64,000 nt of DNA from an uncultured Olsenella sp. GTDB taxonomy: Bacteria; Actinomycetota; Coriobacteriia; Coriobacteriales; Atopobiaceae. The stretch is taken from positions 68,736-132,735 of the forward strand of contig URLM01000001.1 of NCBI GenBank assembly GCA_900548775.1, in the 5' to 3' direction. Of this stretch, positions 17,620-26,591 are shown piece by piece. How positions within the stretch are numbered: the stretch's first letter is position 1; each line of letters starts with the position of its first letter. A program made the position numbers and the translations under genes. The notes under the pieces were generated by a model, which worked only from the letters and a program-made list of their open reading frames with translations, did no database searches and was not told where the DNA came from.

Positions 17620-20589
17620 ATGGCATCTCAAGACATCCCTACGGCATCCGAGCGCGATTTCCTCGAGCCCGAACCATCCCTTGCCCCCGGCAGCGTGCAC
17701 GCAGGCTTCGAGGTGGTCTCCGCAACCCCCGTCCCCGAGGTCTCCGGCACCATCTACGTGCTGCGCCACCAGGCGTCGGGCGCTCGGGCGATGTGGATCG
17801 CGTGCGCCGACACCAACAAGTCCTTCTCGATCGCCTTCAAGACGCCGCCTGCGGACGACACCGGGGTCTTCCATATCATCGAGCATTCCGTGCTCTGCGG
17901 CTCTGAGGCCTATCCCGTGAAGGAGCCTTTCGTCAACCTGCTCAAGACGTCCATGCAGACCTTCTTGAACGCCCTCACCTTCCCGGACAAGACCATGTAC
18001 CCGGTGGCGTCCACCAACACGGCCGACCTTGAGAACCTCATGGGCGTCTACCTGGACGCAGTCCTTCACCCCGCGATCTACCATCGGCGTCGCATCTTCG
18101 AGCAGGAGGGCTGGCACCTCGAGGCGGCAGACGACGGCTCGCTCTCATACAACGGGGTGGTCTTCAACGAGATGAAGGGCGCCCTCTCAGACCCAGACGA
18201 GGTCCTCGGCCTGGCCCTCTCCCGCGCCCTCTTCCCCCAGAGCCCCTACCGCTTCGAGTCCGGCGGTGCCCCGCGTGCCATCCCCACCCTCACCTACGAG
18301 GGCTTCCTCGACGCGCATGCCCGCCACTACGCGCTTCCCAACAGCTACACCATCCTCTACGGCGACATGGACATCGACCGTGAGCTGGCCTTCATCGACG
18401 AGCGCTTCCGTGGGGCAGAGAATCGCCAGGCCGGCGCGCCAAATCCGCTCCCGCTCCAGTCGGCTGTCGCCGCCGCCCCGGTGAAGGTCCAGATGGCTAC
18501 CACTCCCGACAACGCAGCAGTTGGTTTGGCGTATGTGGTCGCCACGTCCGACCAGCGCGAGCGCGTGCTTGCCGTGGACGTGCTGCTCGACGCCCTCTGC
18601 GGCTCCAACGAGGCTCCGCTCAAGCGCCGCGTCCTCGACGCGGGCCTCGCCGATGACTTCCAGGCGGCGCTCATCGACGGCGTTGCCCAGCCCGAGGTGG
18701 TCTTCCAGCTCAAGGGTGCCCACGATGACGTGGCCGCACGCTTCCGCGAGCTTATCGAGGACTCCTGCCGCGAATTTGCCGAGAACGGCATCCCGCGCGA
18801 CAAGCTCGAGGCGTCGCTCGCCCAGGCGGAGTTCAACCTGCGCGAGCGCGACTTTGGCTCCTGGGCCACCGACGGCGTCGCCCTCTCGATGCAGGCGCTC
18901 TCGAGCTGGCTCTACGACGACGACCACCCCTTCGACTACCTTCAGTACGAAGACGCCCTTGCAAACCTCAAGCAGGGTCTGGACAACGGCCTCTTTGAGG
19001 ACCTGCTCGGCCAGGTCGTGTGCGAGAACCCCCACTCCGCCCTCGTGGAGCTGGTGCCTACCGAAGAGGGTGATGCCGCCGAGGAGGCGGAGGAGCTCGC
19101 CCGCCTTCGTTCGCAGATGAGCGAGAAGGACGCCGAGGCCGTGCGCCGCGAGGTCGAGGAACTCCGCGCCGAGCAGGAGGCACCGGACTCCCCGGAGGCC
19201 CTGGCAACGCTCCCGGTGCTTACGGTGGAAGACATCGAGCCGGCCCGCCCCGAGCCTGCGGCGGCGGACGTCGAGGCGCCCCTTCCCTGCATCGCCCACG
19301 AGCTTGACACCCGTCACATCGACTACGTCTATTACTACTTTGACCTGCGTCGCGTTGGCTTTGCGGAGCTGCCCTACGTGGGCGTGCTCACAGACCTCCT
19401 CGGCAAGCTTGACACCAAGCTCCACACTGCCTCCGGCCTCGACACAATGGTCGAGGCCAACCTCGGCAACCTCGGCTTTGGCTACGAGACCTACGGACGC
19501 GACGAGGATCTCTCGTACGCTCGCCCCATGTTCGTGGTGAGCGCAAGCGCACTCTCCGAGAAGGTCGATGCCCTGGCGAGCATCCCGCAGGAGGTCTGGG
19601 GAAAGACCCTCTTCCTCGACGGCGATCGCATGCGCGACATCCTCATGCAGCGCAAGGTCGCCATGGAGCAGTACTTCGTGAACTCCGGCCATGCGGCGTC
19701 CATCGCCAGGACGTCGAGCTACTTCTCGTCAGCCGCTGTCGCCTCAAGCCAGATGGGGGGCATCGAGTACTACCTCTTCCTCAAGCGCCTGCTCGCCAAC
19801 TGGGAGCGCAGGCTTCCCGCGCTCCAGGAGATCCTCCCCAACCTCGCAGACCGCATCTTCACCGCAGACGAGGTCACGGTGAGCTTCACCGGCCCCGCCG
19901 AGGACCGCACGCGCTTCTGGGAGCTTGGCGGAAACCTCGGCCTCGAGGAGCAGGGCGAGAACGTCTGCGGGCACAGGCTTCAGATTCCTACGCCAAAGAC
20001 GACACGCGAAGGCTTCGTAATCCCCTCGAACGTCTCCTTCGTCGCCCGCGGCGCCGCCCCAACCCCAACGGATAGCGGAACCCTGGGCACCTGGCAGGTT
20101 GCGACCCGGGCCCTCTCCTTCGACTACCTCTGGAACGAGGTCCGCGTGAAGGGCGGGGCCTACGGCGTGGGCTTCAAGCACACCACCGAGGGGATCCGAC
20201 AGTTCTGGTCGTTCCGCGACCCCAACGTGGCAGACACCCTCAACCGCTACGATGGTGCCGCCGCATGGCTTGCCAGCTGGAGGCCCACAGACGACGAGCT
20301 CTACGGCTACATCGTCTCGTCCGTCGCCGCGCAGGACGCGCCCGAGAAGCCCCGCACGCTTGCCCGCAGGCAGGACATGCAGCGCTTCAACGGGAGGCCG
20401 GCCAACTGGCGAAACATCATTCGCCAGCAAGTGCTCGACACCACAGCAGAGTCCGTCCGTGCACTCGCGCCCGCACTCGACCCCAATGCCTCACCTGCCG
20501 GGGTCTGCGTCTTCGGTCCGAGAACAGCCATAGAGGCCTCGGGGCTCGACCTCGACGTGCACGAGCTCATCGGCGGCGAGGAGGACTAG
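17620..20589 (+). CDS. M16C zinc metalloprotease, presequence protease-like
   Basis: Predicted peptidase of the insulinase superfamily, subfamily M16C (Cym1/PreP/falcilysin type), 989 residues and thus full length with both catalytic and non-catalytic halves. The inverted zinc motif HIIEH lies at residues 85-89 (FHIIEHSVLCGSEAYPVKEP). The distal glutamate probably lies in FEQEGWHLE near 161-167. The second half carries the substrate-closing region KGGAYGVGFKH. There is no signal peptide, so it probably degrades peptides in the cytoplasm. The ATG follows GAGGAGGAACC. The dehydratase gene starts 1 bp after its stop, suggesting one transcript, although no functional link is evident. Confidence 0.92.
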   Translation: MASQDIPTASERDFLEPEPSLAPGSVHAGFEVVSATPVPEVSGTIYVLRHQASGARAMWIACADTNKSFSIAFKTPPADDTGVFHIIEHSVLCGSEAYPVKEPFVNLLKTSMQTFLNALTFPDKTMYPVASTNTADLENLMGVYLDAVLHPAIYHRRRIFEQEGWHLEAADDGSLSYNGVVFNEMKGALSDPDEVLGLALSRALFPQSPYRFESGGAPRAIPTLTYEGFLDAHARHYALPNSYTILYGDMDIDRELAFIDERFRGAENRQAGAPNPLPLQSAVAAAPVKVQMATTPDNAAVGLAYVVATSDQRERVLAVDVLLDALCGSNEAPLKRRVLDAGLADDFQAALIDGVAQPEVVFQLKGAHDDVAARFRELIEDSCREFAENGIPRDKLEASLAQAEFNLRERDFGSWATDGVALSMQALSSWLYDDDHPFDYLQYEDALANLKQGLDNGLFEDLLGQVVCENPHSALVELVPTEEGDAAEEAEELARLRSQMSEKDAEAVRREVEELRAEQEAPDSPEALATLPVLTVEDIEPARPEPAAADVEAPLPCIAHELDTRHIDYVYYYFDLRRVGFAELPYVGVLTDLLGKLDTKLHTASGLDTMVEANLGNLGFGYETYGRDEDLSYARPMFVVSASALSEKVDALASIPQEVWGKTLFLDGDRMRDILMQRKVAMEQYFVNSGHAASIARTSSYFSSAAVASSQMGGIEYYLFLKRLLANWERRLPALQEILPNLADRIFTADEVTVSFTGPAEDRTRFWELGGNLGLEEQGENVCGHRLQIPTPKTTREGFVIPSNVSFVARGAAPTPTDSGTLGTWQVATRALSFDYLWNEVRVKGGAYGVGFKHTTEGIRQFWSFRDPNVADTLNRYDGAAAWLASWRPTDDELYGYIVSSVAAQDAPEKPRTLARRQDMQRFNGRPANWRNIIRQQVLDTTAESVRALAPALDPNASPAGVCVFGPRTAIEASGLDLDVHELIGGEED

Positions 20590-20590
20590 C

Positions 20591-21907
20591 GTGGGAAACC
20601 CCTCCGCAGGCGAGCGCCTCATCGGCTGGTACGGAGGCGTTGCCGAGAAGAACCTCTCGACGCGCCCGGACTTCGTGCGCAACTGGCTTCTTCTCGGCTT
20701 CCAGGCCATGCGCGGCAAGGTCCACCTGGCACCCTACGGGAACCTCCTCCCCTCGGGCAACCATGGCTACCAGCTCTTCATGGACTCGGTGGTAGGGGCG
20801 CTCGCAAACTTCGACAACGCCGTGGTCACGAGCATCTTCACCCCCAACGAGATCTTCCATGCGCTGGGAGCCCGCCCCGTGACGGCGGAGGCGGTGGCCT
20901 CCTTCGCGAGCGGCGCGCAGGCCGAGGGCGGCTTCATCGCCGCGGCAGAGGGGCGCGGGATTCCGGAGACGTACTGCTCCTACCATCGCATCCTCATGGG
21001 CATGGCAACCTCGGGCGTGCTGGGCAAGCCCCGCATGCTCGCGAGTTGCTCGGTTGCCTGCGACGCCAACAACCTCACCTTCAAGACGCTTGGCCGCTTC
21101 TGGGACGTTCCCCACGTCTACGTCGACGTTCCCTACGACGTCTCGCGCGACTCGGCGCTCTACGTCGCGGACGAGCTCCGCGAGATGGGCAAGGTCGCCG
21201 AGGCAGCGTTCTCGCGCAAGCTCGACGAGGATCGCCTGCGAGAAGCGTGCGCATGCTCCGAGCGCACCATGCAAACGCTCGCGGCCACGCTTCCCACGCG
21301 CCGCGGACGCTACCTCGCCAACACCATGACCATCGACATGATGGAGATGCTCGACCTCCACCTCTCGCTGGGTCTTCCCGAGTGCGAGAGACTCGCGGAG
21401 GAGATGCAGCGCGACTTCCTCGCTGCTGCACCGTACGAGGGCGTGAACCTGGTGTGGGCGCACGTCTCGCCATACTTCCTGGAGTCTCTGGGCGAGCTTG
21501 TTAACACGAGCCAGACCGCCCAGATCGTGGCGTCCGACATGATGTTCGAGCACGTGCCCGACAGGGAACCCTGGTTCGACGCGACGAGTCCCTACGAGTT
21601 CATGGCGGAGCGCCTGGTGCGCAGCTGCTTCAATGGGCCGGCGACGCGCCGGGCGGATTGCATAGAGCGCCTCGCCCGCGAGACCGGCGCGGACGCCGTG
21701 GTGCTCTTCTGCCATTGGGGATGCAAGCAGACCGCAGGCGCCGCGCAGCTCATCCGCCGGCAACTCGAGGGGGCAGGCTGGCCCGTGCTGGTGCTCGACG
21801 GTGACGCCTGTGACCGCACGAACTGCATGGAGGGCCAGATGTCCACGAGGTTCTCGGCCTTCCTCGAGATGGTCGAGAAGCGCAAGCAGGAAGCCAAGCG
21901 CGGGTAG
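20591..21907 (+). CDS. 2-hydroxyacyl-CoA dehydratase-type FeS protein (HgdB/DCCP-like)
   Basis: A 438-residue protein of the 2-hydroxyglutaryl-CoA dehydratase D-component family. These proteins carry a [4Fe-4S] or double-cubane cluster and receive an electron from an ATP-driven activase. Candidate cluster cysteines are in ETYCSYHR, ASCSVACDANN, FCHWGCKQTAG and DACDRTNCMEG; the last two are typical of family C-termini. GTG start, 1 bp after the protease stop. The activase is fused in the next gene. The substrate is unknown: it could be a hydroxyacyl-CoA dehydratase, or a double-cubane reductase that works on small molecules. Confidence 0.85.
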   Translation: MGNPSAGERLIGWYGGVAEKNLSTRPDFVRNWLLLGFQAMRGKVHLAPYGNLLPSGNHGYQLFMDSVVGALANFDNAVVTSIFTPNEIFHALGARPVTAEAVASFASGAQAEGGFIAAAEGRGIPETYCSYHRILMGMATSGVLGKPRMLASCSVACDANNLTFKTLGRFWDVPHVYVDVPYDVSRDSALYVADELREMGKVAEAAFSRKLDEDRLREACACSERTMQTLAATLPTRRGRYLANTMTIDMMEMLDLHLSLGLPECERLAEEMQRDFLAAAPYEGVNLVWAHVSPYFLESLGELVNTSQTAQIVASDMMFEHVPDREPWFDATSPYEFMAERLVRSCFNGPATRRADCIERLARETGADAVVLFCHWGCKQTAGAAQLIRRQLEGAGWPVLVLDGDACDRTNCMEGQMSTRFSAFLEMVEKRKQEAKRG

Positions 21908-21969
21908 GCCAGGAAAGGGCGCTGCCTCCGCACCGCATCTGTACAGGAAACGTATCAGGATTGGAAACC

Positions 21970-23766
21970 ATGCCATCTGAACAGCGCGAACAGCGAAGGG
22001 TATATTACGCCTGCAAGTACACCCCCACAGAGCTGCTGGCAGGCTTTGGGGCCACGCCGCGCCTTGCCGAGGCGGACGTCGCGTCCTTTGCATATGCGGA
22101 CGCACTGGCCCACCCCAACCTCTGCGGCTACGGGAAGGGCCTCATCGAGCGCATGATGTCGGCAGACGTCCACGAGGCGGTGCTGGTCACCTGCTGCGAC
22201 GTGGTGCGCCGCGTCTACGACGTGCTGCAGGCCTCCGGCCGCATGGACTTCCTGTACCTGCTCGACCTGCCGCACCGGCGGAGACCGGCCGAGGTCAAGC
22301 TCTTTCGCAGCCGCCTGCGGGCCCTTGCAGACGCCTACGCCGCCTACACCGGCACCCAGTTCGACGTGGGTGCCGCCTGCGCCGCGTGCGGTACGGGCGT
22401 GGGCCGCGCCGACGAGCGTGTTACGCTCCTGGGCGCACACGCCTCGGTATCACTTGTCGCCGAGGTGGAGAAGGGCGTGGGCATGCCGGTGGAGAACGCC
22501 ACCTGCACGAGCAGGCACCTCCGCGTCTCTCCCCCACCCCAGCTTGCGCGGGTGGCGTCGGGGCCGGCGTGCGGATCGTGCTGCGAGGGCGAGAGGGCCA
22601 CGACTCCTGCTGCCGACCTCCTCGACGCCTTCCTGGACTGGTATGCGCCGGCGCTTCTCGGCCAAATCCCCTGCATGCGCATGGACGACATCGCCGAGCG
22701 GGAGGATCTTGTGGGCGAGAAGGGCCAGCGCGGCGTGGTCTACCACACCATGAAGTTCTGCGACTACTACGGCTTCGAGTACGGAGCGCTTGCGGAGAAG
22801 GACGAGGTTCCCATGGTAAAAATCGAGACGGACGGCACCTCCCAGAGCGAAGGGCAGCTTCGCACGAGGCTCGAGGCGTTTGGCGAGACCCTGCGCGCCC
22901 GCAGCAGCGGGTCGCAACGCGCGTCGGCAGCCTCGGCGGCAGCCGACGCCCCCGTTGCGGCGGCGGGAGCAACCTACGTGATGGGCGTGGACTCCGGCTC
23001 CACGTCGACCGACGTCGTGATCATGGACGGCAATCGCAGCATCGTGGCCACGGCCATCGTCCCCACCGGCGCGCGTGCCGCCGACGCCGTCACACGTGCG
23101 ATGGACGAGGCGCTCTCACGTGCGGGCGTCGCGGCAAGCGACGTGGCCCTGCGCGTCTCGACCGGCTATGGCCGCGACAACATCGAGGGCATGGACTCCT
23201 CGGTCACCGAGATCACCTGCCACGCCCGTGGCGCCCACTACCTTGCGCCGGACGCCCGCTCGGTCATCGACATCGGCGGGCAGGACTCCAAGGTCATCCA
23301 CCTCAACGCCAACGGCAGCGTCGCCGGCTTCGTGATGAACGACAAGTGCGCGGCGGGTACCGGCCGCTTCATGGAGGCCATGGCACGCGTGCTCGAGATG
23401 GACCTCGACGAGTTCTGCCGCCGGGGGCTCGAGTGGCGCCACGACGTGCGCATCACGAGCATGTGCACCGTGTTCGCCGAGAGCGAGGTCGTCTCGCTCG
23501 TCGCTGCGAACACCCCCACCCCCGACGTCATCCATGGGCTCGACGTCTCGGTGGCAAAGAAGACCGCGACGCTTGCGAGCCGCGTGGGAGCCGAGCCGCC
23601 CTACCTCATGACCGGAGGCGTCGCCCAGAACGAGGGCGTCGTGCGTGCGCTCTCCGAGGTGCTCAAGGCGCCGGTCGCCACGCACGAGGACTCGCAGCTC
23701 TGCGGCGCCATCGGCGCGGCCCTTATCGGCCTTGACTCGTTGGACAAGCGCAGGGACGAGAAGTAG
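21970..23766 (+). CDS. Fused dehydratase-component and BadF/BadG/HgdC-type activase
   Basis: A 598-residue protein in two parts. Residues 1 to about 320 resemble a second HgdB-type dehydratase component, with Cys-rich segments such as LVTCCDVVRR, GAACAACGTG and GPACGSCCEGE. After an Ala/Ser linker, the C-terminal 270 residues are an ASKHA ATPase activator: VMGVDSGSTSTDVVIM (phosphate 1), IDIGGQDSKVI (phosphate 2), and the bridging [4Fe-4S] cysteines in NDKCAAGTGRF and SMCTVFAESE. Such activases use ATP to push one electron to the dehydratase. I start at the ATG at 21970 because AGGA sits 9 bp upstream; TTG at 21961 would leave no spacing. The fusion itself is unusual. Confidence 0.88.
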   Translation: MPSEQREQRRVYYACKYTPTELLAGFGATPRLAEADVASFAYADALAHPNLCGYGKGLIERMMSADVHEAVLVTCCDVVRRVYDVLQASGRMDFLYLLDLPHRRRPAEVKLFRSRLRALADAYAAYTGTQFDVGAACAACGTGVGRADERVTLLGAHASVSLVAEVEKGVGMPVENATCTSRHLRVSPPPQLARVASGPACGSCCEGERATTPAADLLDAFLDWYAPALLGQIPCMRMDDIAEREDLVGEKGQRGVVYHTMKFCDYYGFEYGALAEKDEVPMVKIETDGTSQSEGQLRTRLEAFGETLRARSSGSQRASAASAAADAPVAAAGATYVMGVDSGSTSTDVVIMDGNRSIVATAIVPTGARAADAVTRAMDEALSRAGVAASDVALRVSTGYGRDNIEGMDSSVTEITCHARGAHYLAPDARSVIDIGGQDSKVIHLNANGSVAGFVMNDKCAAGTGRFMEAMARVLEMDLDEFCRRGLEWRHDVRITSMCTVFAESEVVSLVAANTPTPDVIHGLDVSVAKKTATLASRVGAEPPYLMTGGVAQNEGVVRALSEVLKAPVATHEDSQLCGAIGAALIGLDSLDKRRDEK

Positions 23767-23770
23767 CACA

Positions 23771-24255
23771 TACGCCCTCCGGCGTCTTTTCGGCGCCGGA
23801 GGGCTACTTTTGTGCTCTTTACCTGCTAAGACATGCCTTCTGGCGTGAAATTGACGCCGGAACAGGTCTTTCGTACGCAGCTGCTGCGAAAACGGCCCCT
23901 CCGGCGAGGAAACGGCGCACGAGAGACCCTTTCGTACGTCATCGCTGCGAAAACTCGCCCTCCGGCGAGAAAACGGCGCCGGAACGAGGGTTTCGGACGG
24001 GATTCCGTACGAGACGGGCCCTCTGGCGTCGAAATGACGCCGGAGCTGGGATTCCCTTCGCCCCTCCTGCGGGCATTCGTCCTTCGGAGAAGAAATGACG
24101 CCGGAGGCCCGTTGTCGAAGCAATCACGTACGAGAACGCCCCTCCGGAGAAGAAACGGCGCCGGAACGAGGGCTTTGGACGGGATTCCGTACGAGGCGGG
24201 CCGTCCGGCGTCGTTTTCTCGCCGAAAGGCGCATTCCTGCATGGAGGAGACCCCC
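23771..24255. repeat. 61-bp-period hairpin array B
   Basis: Eight units begin at about 23771, 23832, 23893, 23954, 24015, 24077, 24137 and 24197. Each has a GC-rich arm (CCTCCGGCG), a loop with GAAA, and a matching arm (CGCCGGAA/GG), then TTTC and a linker of about 20 nt. Two linker types recur: GTACGTCATCGCTGCGAAAA and GGACGGGATTCCGTACGAGA. It fills the gap between two convergent genes; no coding frame there is credible. Confidence 0.9.
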
Positions 24256-24290
24256 GGAGGAGACCCGCGCGGAACCCCGAGGTCCTTGGC

Positions 24291-24875
24291 TTAGATGAGA
24301 AGGTCTTCCAGCGCGAGCTTGGGCACGTGGTGCGTACCCTCGGCGTCGCGCCAGTACGCAAGGCCATGCTCACTCTCGCTCGTCTCCAGGACCACACGCT
24401 CCCCACGAACGCCTACCGCCAGGATCAGCGACGTGGCGTAGCCCTCAGCTGAGACACCCATGACGTCGTTCACGTCGGGATCAAAGCTCTTGAGCATGCA
24501 GCATCCAAGCCCGCGGGACGCCGCCGCAAGCGCCGTGGTCTGCGCCGCAATGCCCGTGTCGATGAGGCGGACGGGATTGGTCGCAAGCGCCTTTGGCACG
24601 CACACGGCAATGTAGCCCGTGGGCCTCTCGCCCGCGGCGGGTCCGCGCCAGTCGCGCAGCAGCGCCGCCCAATGCAGGCGCGAGAAGACCGCCGAGCGCT
24701 CCGCAGGGTCAACGACGATGTGGAAGCGCAAGACCTGCATGTTGTTGCCCGACGGGGCGTAGCGCGCAGCGTTCACCAGCGCGGCAAGGTCACCGTAGCA
24801 GAGCGGCTCCTCCTCGGCGAACCGTCGATACGAGCGAGAGGAGCGTACCAGGTCCTGGTAGTTCTTGGAGTTCAT
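24291..24875 (-). CDS. Nitroreductase family protein
   Basis: FMN-dependent oxidoreductase-like protein of 194 residues, probably a dimer. The N-terminal SSRSYRRFAEEEP is the FMN-phosphate-binding RSxRxF motif. AARYAPSGNNMQVLRF is the second flavin contact, and LAAASRGLGCCMLKSF is the conserved helix. The ATG follows a G-rich stretch; upstream starts add an Arg-rich leader without support. The substrate is unknown. An aminotransferase gene lies 103 bp upstream in the same direction, so a shared transcript is possible but not shown. Confidence 0.85.
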   Translation of the reverse strand: MNSKNYQDLVRSSRSYRRFAEEEPLCYGDLAALVNAARYAPSGNNMQVLRFHIVVDPAERSAVFSRLHWAALLRDWRGPAAGERPTGYIAVCVPKALATNPVRLIDTGIAAQTTALAAASRGLGCCMLKSFDPDVNDVMGVSAEGYATSLILAVGVRGERVVLETSESEHGLAYWRDAEGTHHVPKLALEDLLI

Positions 24876-24977
24876 GTTCCCACCCCCATGCCGGGCGCGC
24901 CCGACGGACTGCCGCCGAGGCCTTTCCCCGGCAGAGATAACGCACACAGCGCGCACCCCACTGCGCGACCGGTGTCG

Positions 24978-26138
24978 CTAGATACCAGACTCGCCAATCC
25001 TCTTGCACGCCTCGCGCAGGCGCTCTGGAGGCATGACCAGGGCGAAGCGTACGTAGCCCTCGCCCGAGGGGCCAAAGCTCGCGCCCGGTGTCACGATGAC
25101 GCCTGCCTTCTCCATAAGCTCGAGCGCGAACGCCTGCGAGTCCATGCGGCCGTGCGGAATGCGCGCCCACACGAACATCGAGCCGTGCGCGTTGGGACGC
25201 TCCCATCCCACGGCCTCGAGACCGTCGCAGAGCGCGTCCCTTCGCTCCTGGTAGAGCAGGCGCTGGCGCTCGACGGAGTCGCGAGGGCCAGTGAGCGCGG
25301 CGATGGCAGCGTCCTGCTCGGGCAAGAACATGCCAAAGTCCACCTGGCTGCGCAGCTTGCGGGTGGCGGCCACGATGTCCTCGCGGCCAACCAGGAACGA
25401 CAGGCGCGCTCCGGTCACATTGAAGGACTTCGAGAGCGAGAGGAACTCCACGCCCACGTCGAGGGCACCAGGATAGTCGAGGAAGCTTCCGCCGGCAGGG
25501 CCGTCGAAGATGATGTCGGAGTAGGCGTTATCGTGGATGACCACGATGTCATGTGCCTTCGCGAAGGCGATGATCTGCTCGTAGACCTCAGGCGTGCCCA
25601 CGGAGCCAACGGGGTTAGCAGGAAGCGAGACCACCATGTAGCGAGCTGCATCGGCAACGTCCTCAGGAATGCCCTCCACCCACGGGAGAAAGTCGTGCTC
25701 CGCCGTGAGCGGGTAGTACCAGGGCTTTGCGCCCGCAAGAAGCGTTCCCGTGGCAAACACCGGATAGCAGGGGTCTGGGATGAGGGCCACATCGCCAGGG
25801 TCCGCAAGCGCGGCGCATACGTGCCCCATGCCCTCCTGGGTCCCGCGGCAGCTCATGACCATGGAGGGCGTGATGCCCTCGACGCCAAAGCGCGTGCGGT
25901 AGTAGTCGCATACGGCCTGGAGCAGCTCGTCCTTGTCGTGCAGTGCGTACTTCCAGTTCGCCGGGTCCTCGGTGCTCTTCCTCAGCGCCTCGACGATGTG
26001 ATGTGGCGGCTCGAAGTCCGGCGTGCCAACCGAGAGGTCGAACACCTCGCGGCCCTGCGCCTCGAGTTCGCGACGCTTGGCGTTGAGGGCGGCAAAGACC
26101 TCGTCGCCAAACAGGTCAAGTCTCCTTGAGAACTGCAT
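24978..26138 (-). CDS. PLP-dependent class I/II aminotransferase, LL-DAP aminotransferase-like
   Basis: Cytoplasmic fold-type I aminotransferase of 386 residues. PLP contacts visible are SLPANPVGSVGTPEVYE (Asn), HDNAYSDIIFDG (Asp/Tyr) and the Schiff-base lysine in SLSKSFNVTGARL. The N-terminal FDLSVGTPDFEPPHHIVEA is the typical substrate-binding segment. The general look is of the DapL/MalY-like group that includes LL-diaminopimelate aminotransferases and alanine- or methionine-forming enzymes; I cannot fix the substrate. The ATG giving MQFSRRLDLF follows GGGAAGGGGTGCGT. Confidence 0.87.
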   Translation of the reverse strand: MQFSRRLDLFGDEVFAALNAKRRELEAQGREVFDLSVGTPDFEPPHHIVEALRKSTEDPANWKYALHDKDELLQAVCDYYRTRFGVEGITPSMVMSCRGTQEGMGHVCAALADPGDVALIPDPCYPVFATGTLLAGAKPWYYPLTAEHDFLPWVEGIPEDVADAARYMVVSLPANPVGSVGTPEVYEQIIAFAKAHDIVVIHDNAYSDIIFDGPAGGSFLDYPGALDVGVEFLSLSKSFNVTGARLSFLVGREDIVAATRKLRSQVDFGMFLPEQDAAIAALTGPRDSVERQRLLYQERRDALCDGLEAVGWERPNAHGSMFVWARIPHGRMDSQAFALELMEKAGVIVTPGASFGPSGEGYVRFALVMPPERLREACKRIGESGI

Positions 26139-26591
26139 ACGCACCCCTTCCCGGATGCAGGCGTGATGTACGCAAGGACTGTAGACCACCAGGAGGCGCC
26201 GTAGCGCTCTCGCGGGCAATGACGAGCCCGATTGTTACATTGCTCGCCATTGGGACTGACACGACGCCACCTTGCCGCGCCATCACAGGACGTGCAAACA
26301 CCCCCACCGTTTACCGAAAATTGAATCGATAAATGGCTGCGTTATAGAAAATGTTTGAACTACCGCTCTTTCCTCACCTGCAATGACTCTGCAATGTTCC
26401 AACGCAATGTGTCATTCCTGAATCCAATATCGGGTATTTCTCTCGCCGTATGGGCACAAGATGTTGTGGCATAGTAGACAGCGTCGCAACGCGGCAGCGG
26501 CGCGGCGCCAAGGGGAACACACCAAACGCATTGCCTGCAAGCGCATCTTTTTGAACGCCTGTCGGGCATTGTGCAACGAGGGAGTGAGCAC
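26139..26591. other. Intergenic region upstream of nrdD
   Basis: The 453-bp gap between the divergent aminotransferase and nrdD genes is AT-richer than its neighbours. I see no small gene with a credible ribosome site and no known riboswitch. It holds one candidate NrdR-type palindrome, listed separately. Confidence 0.5.
26455..26468. promoter_or_regulatory. Candidate NrdR box
   Basis: CACAAGATGTTGTG has arms CACAA/TTGTG around 4 bp, resembling the NrdR-box consensus ACACwATATAwwGTGT, and lies about 125 bp before nrdD. Only one box is seen, whereas NrdR normally uses two, so this is tentative. Confidence 0.35.

Noticed and set aside
23771..24255. CRISPR array
   Set aside because: The period (61 bp) fits a CRISPR, but repeats differ from each other, the linkers are shared between units and arrays instead of unique, and no cas genes are in the window.
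23833..24294. Open frames of 130-155 codons through hairpin array B
   Set aside because: They consist of translated repeat units (RRxNDAGG-type) on both strands. Units are not a multiple of three, and no ribosome site precedes them.
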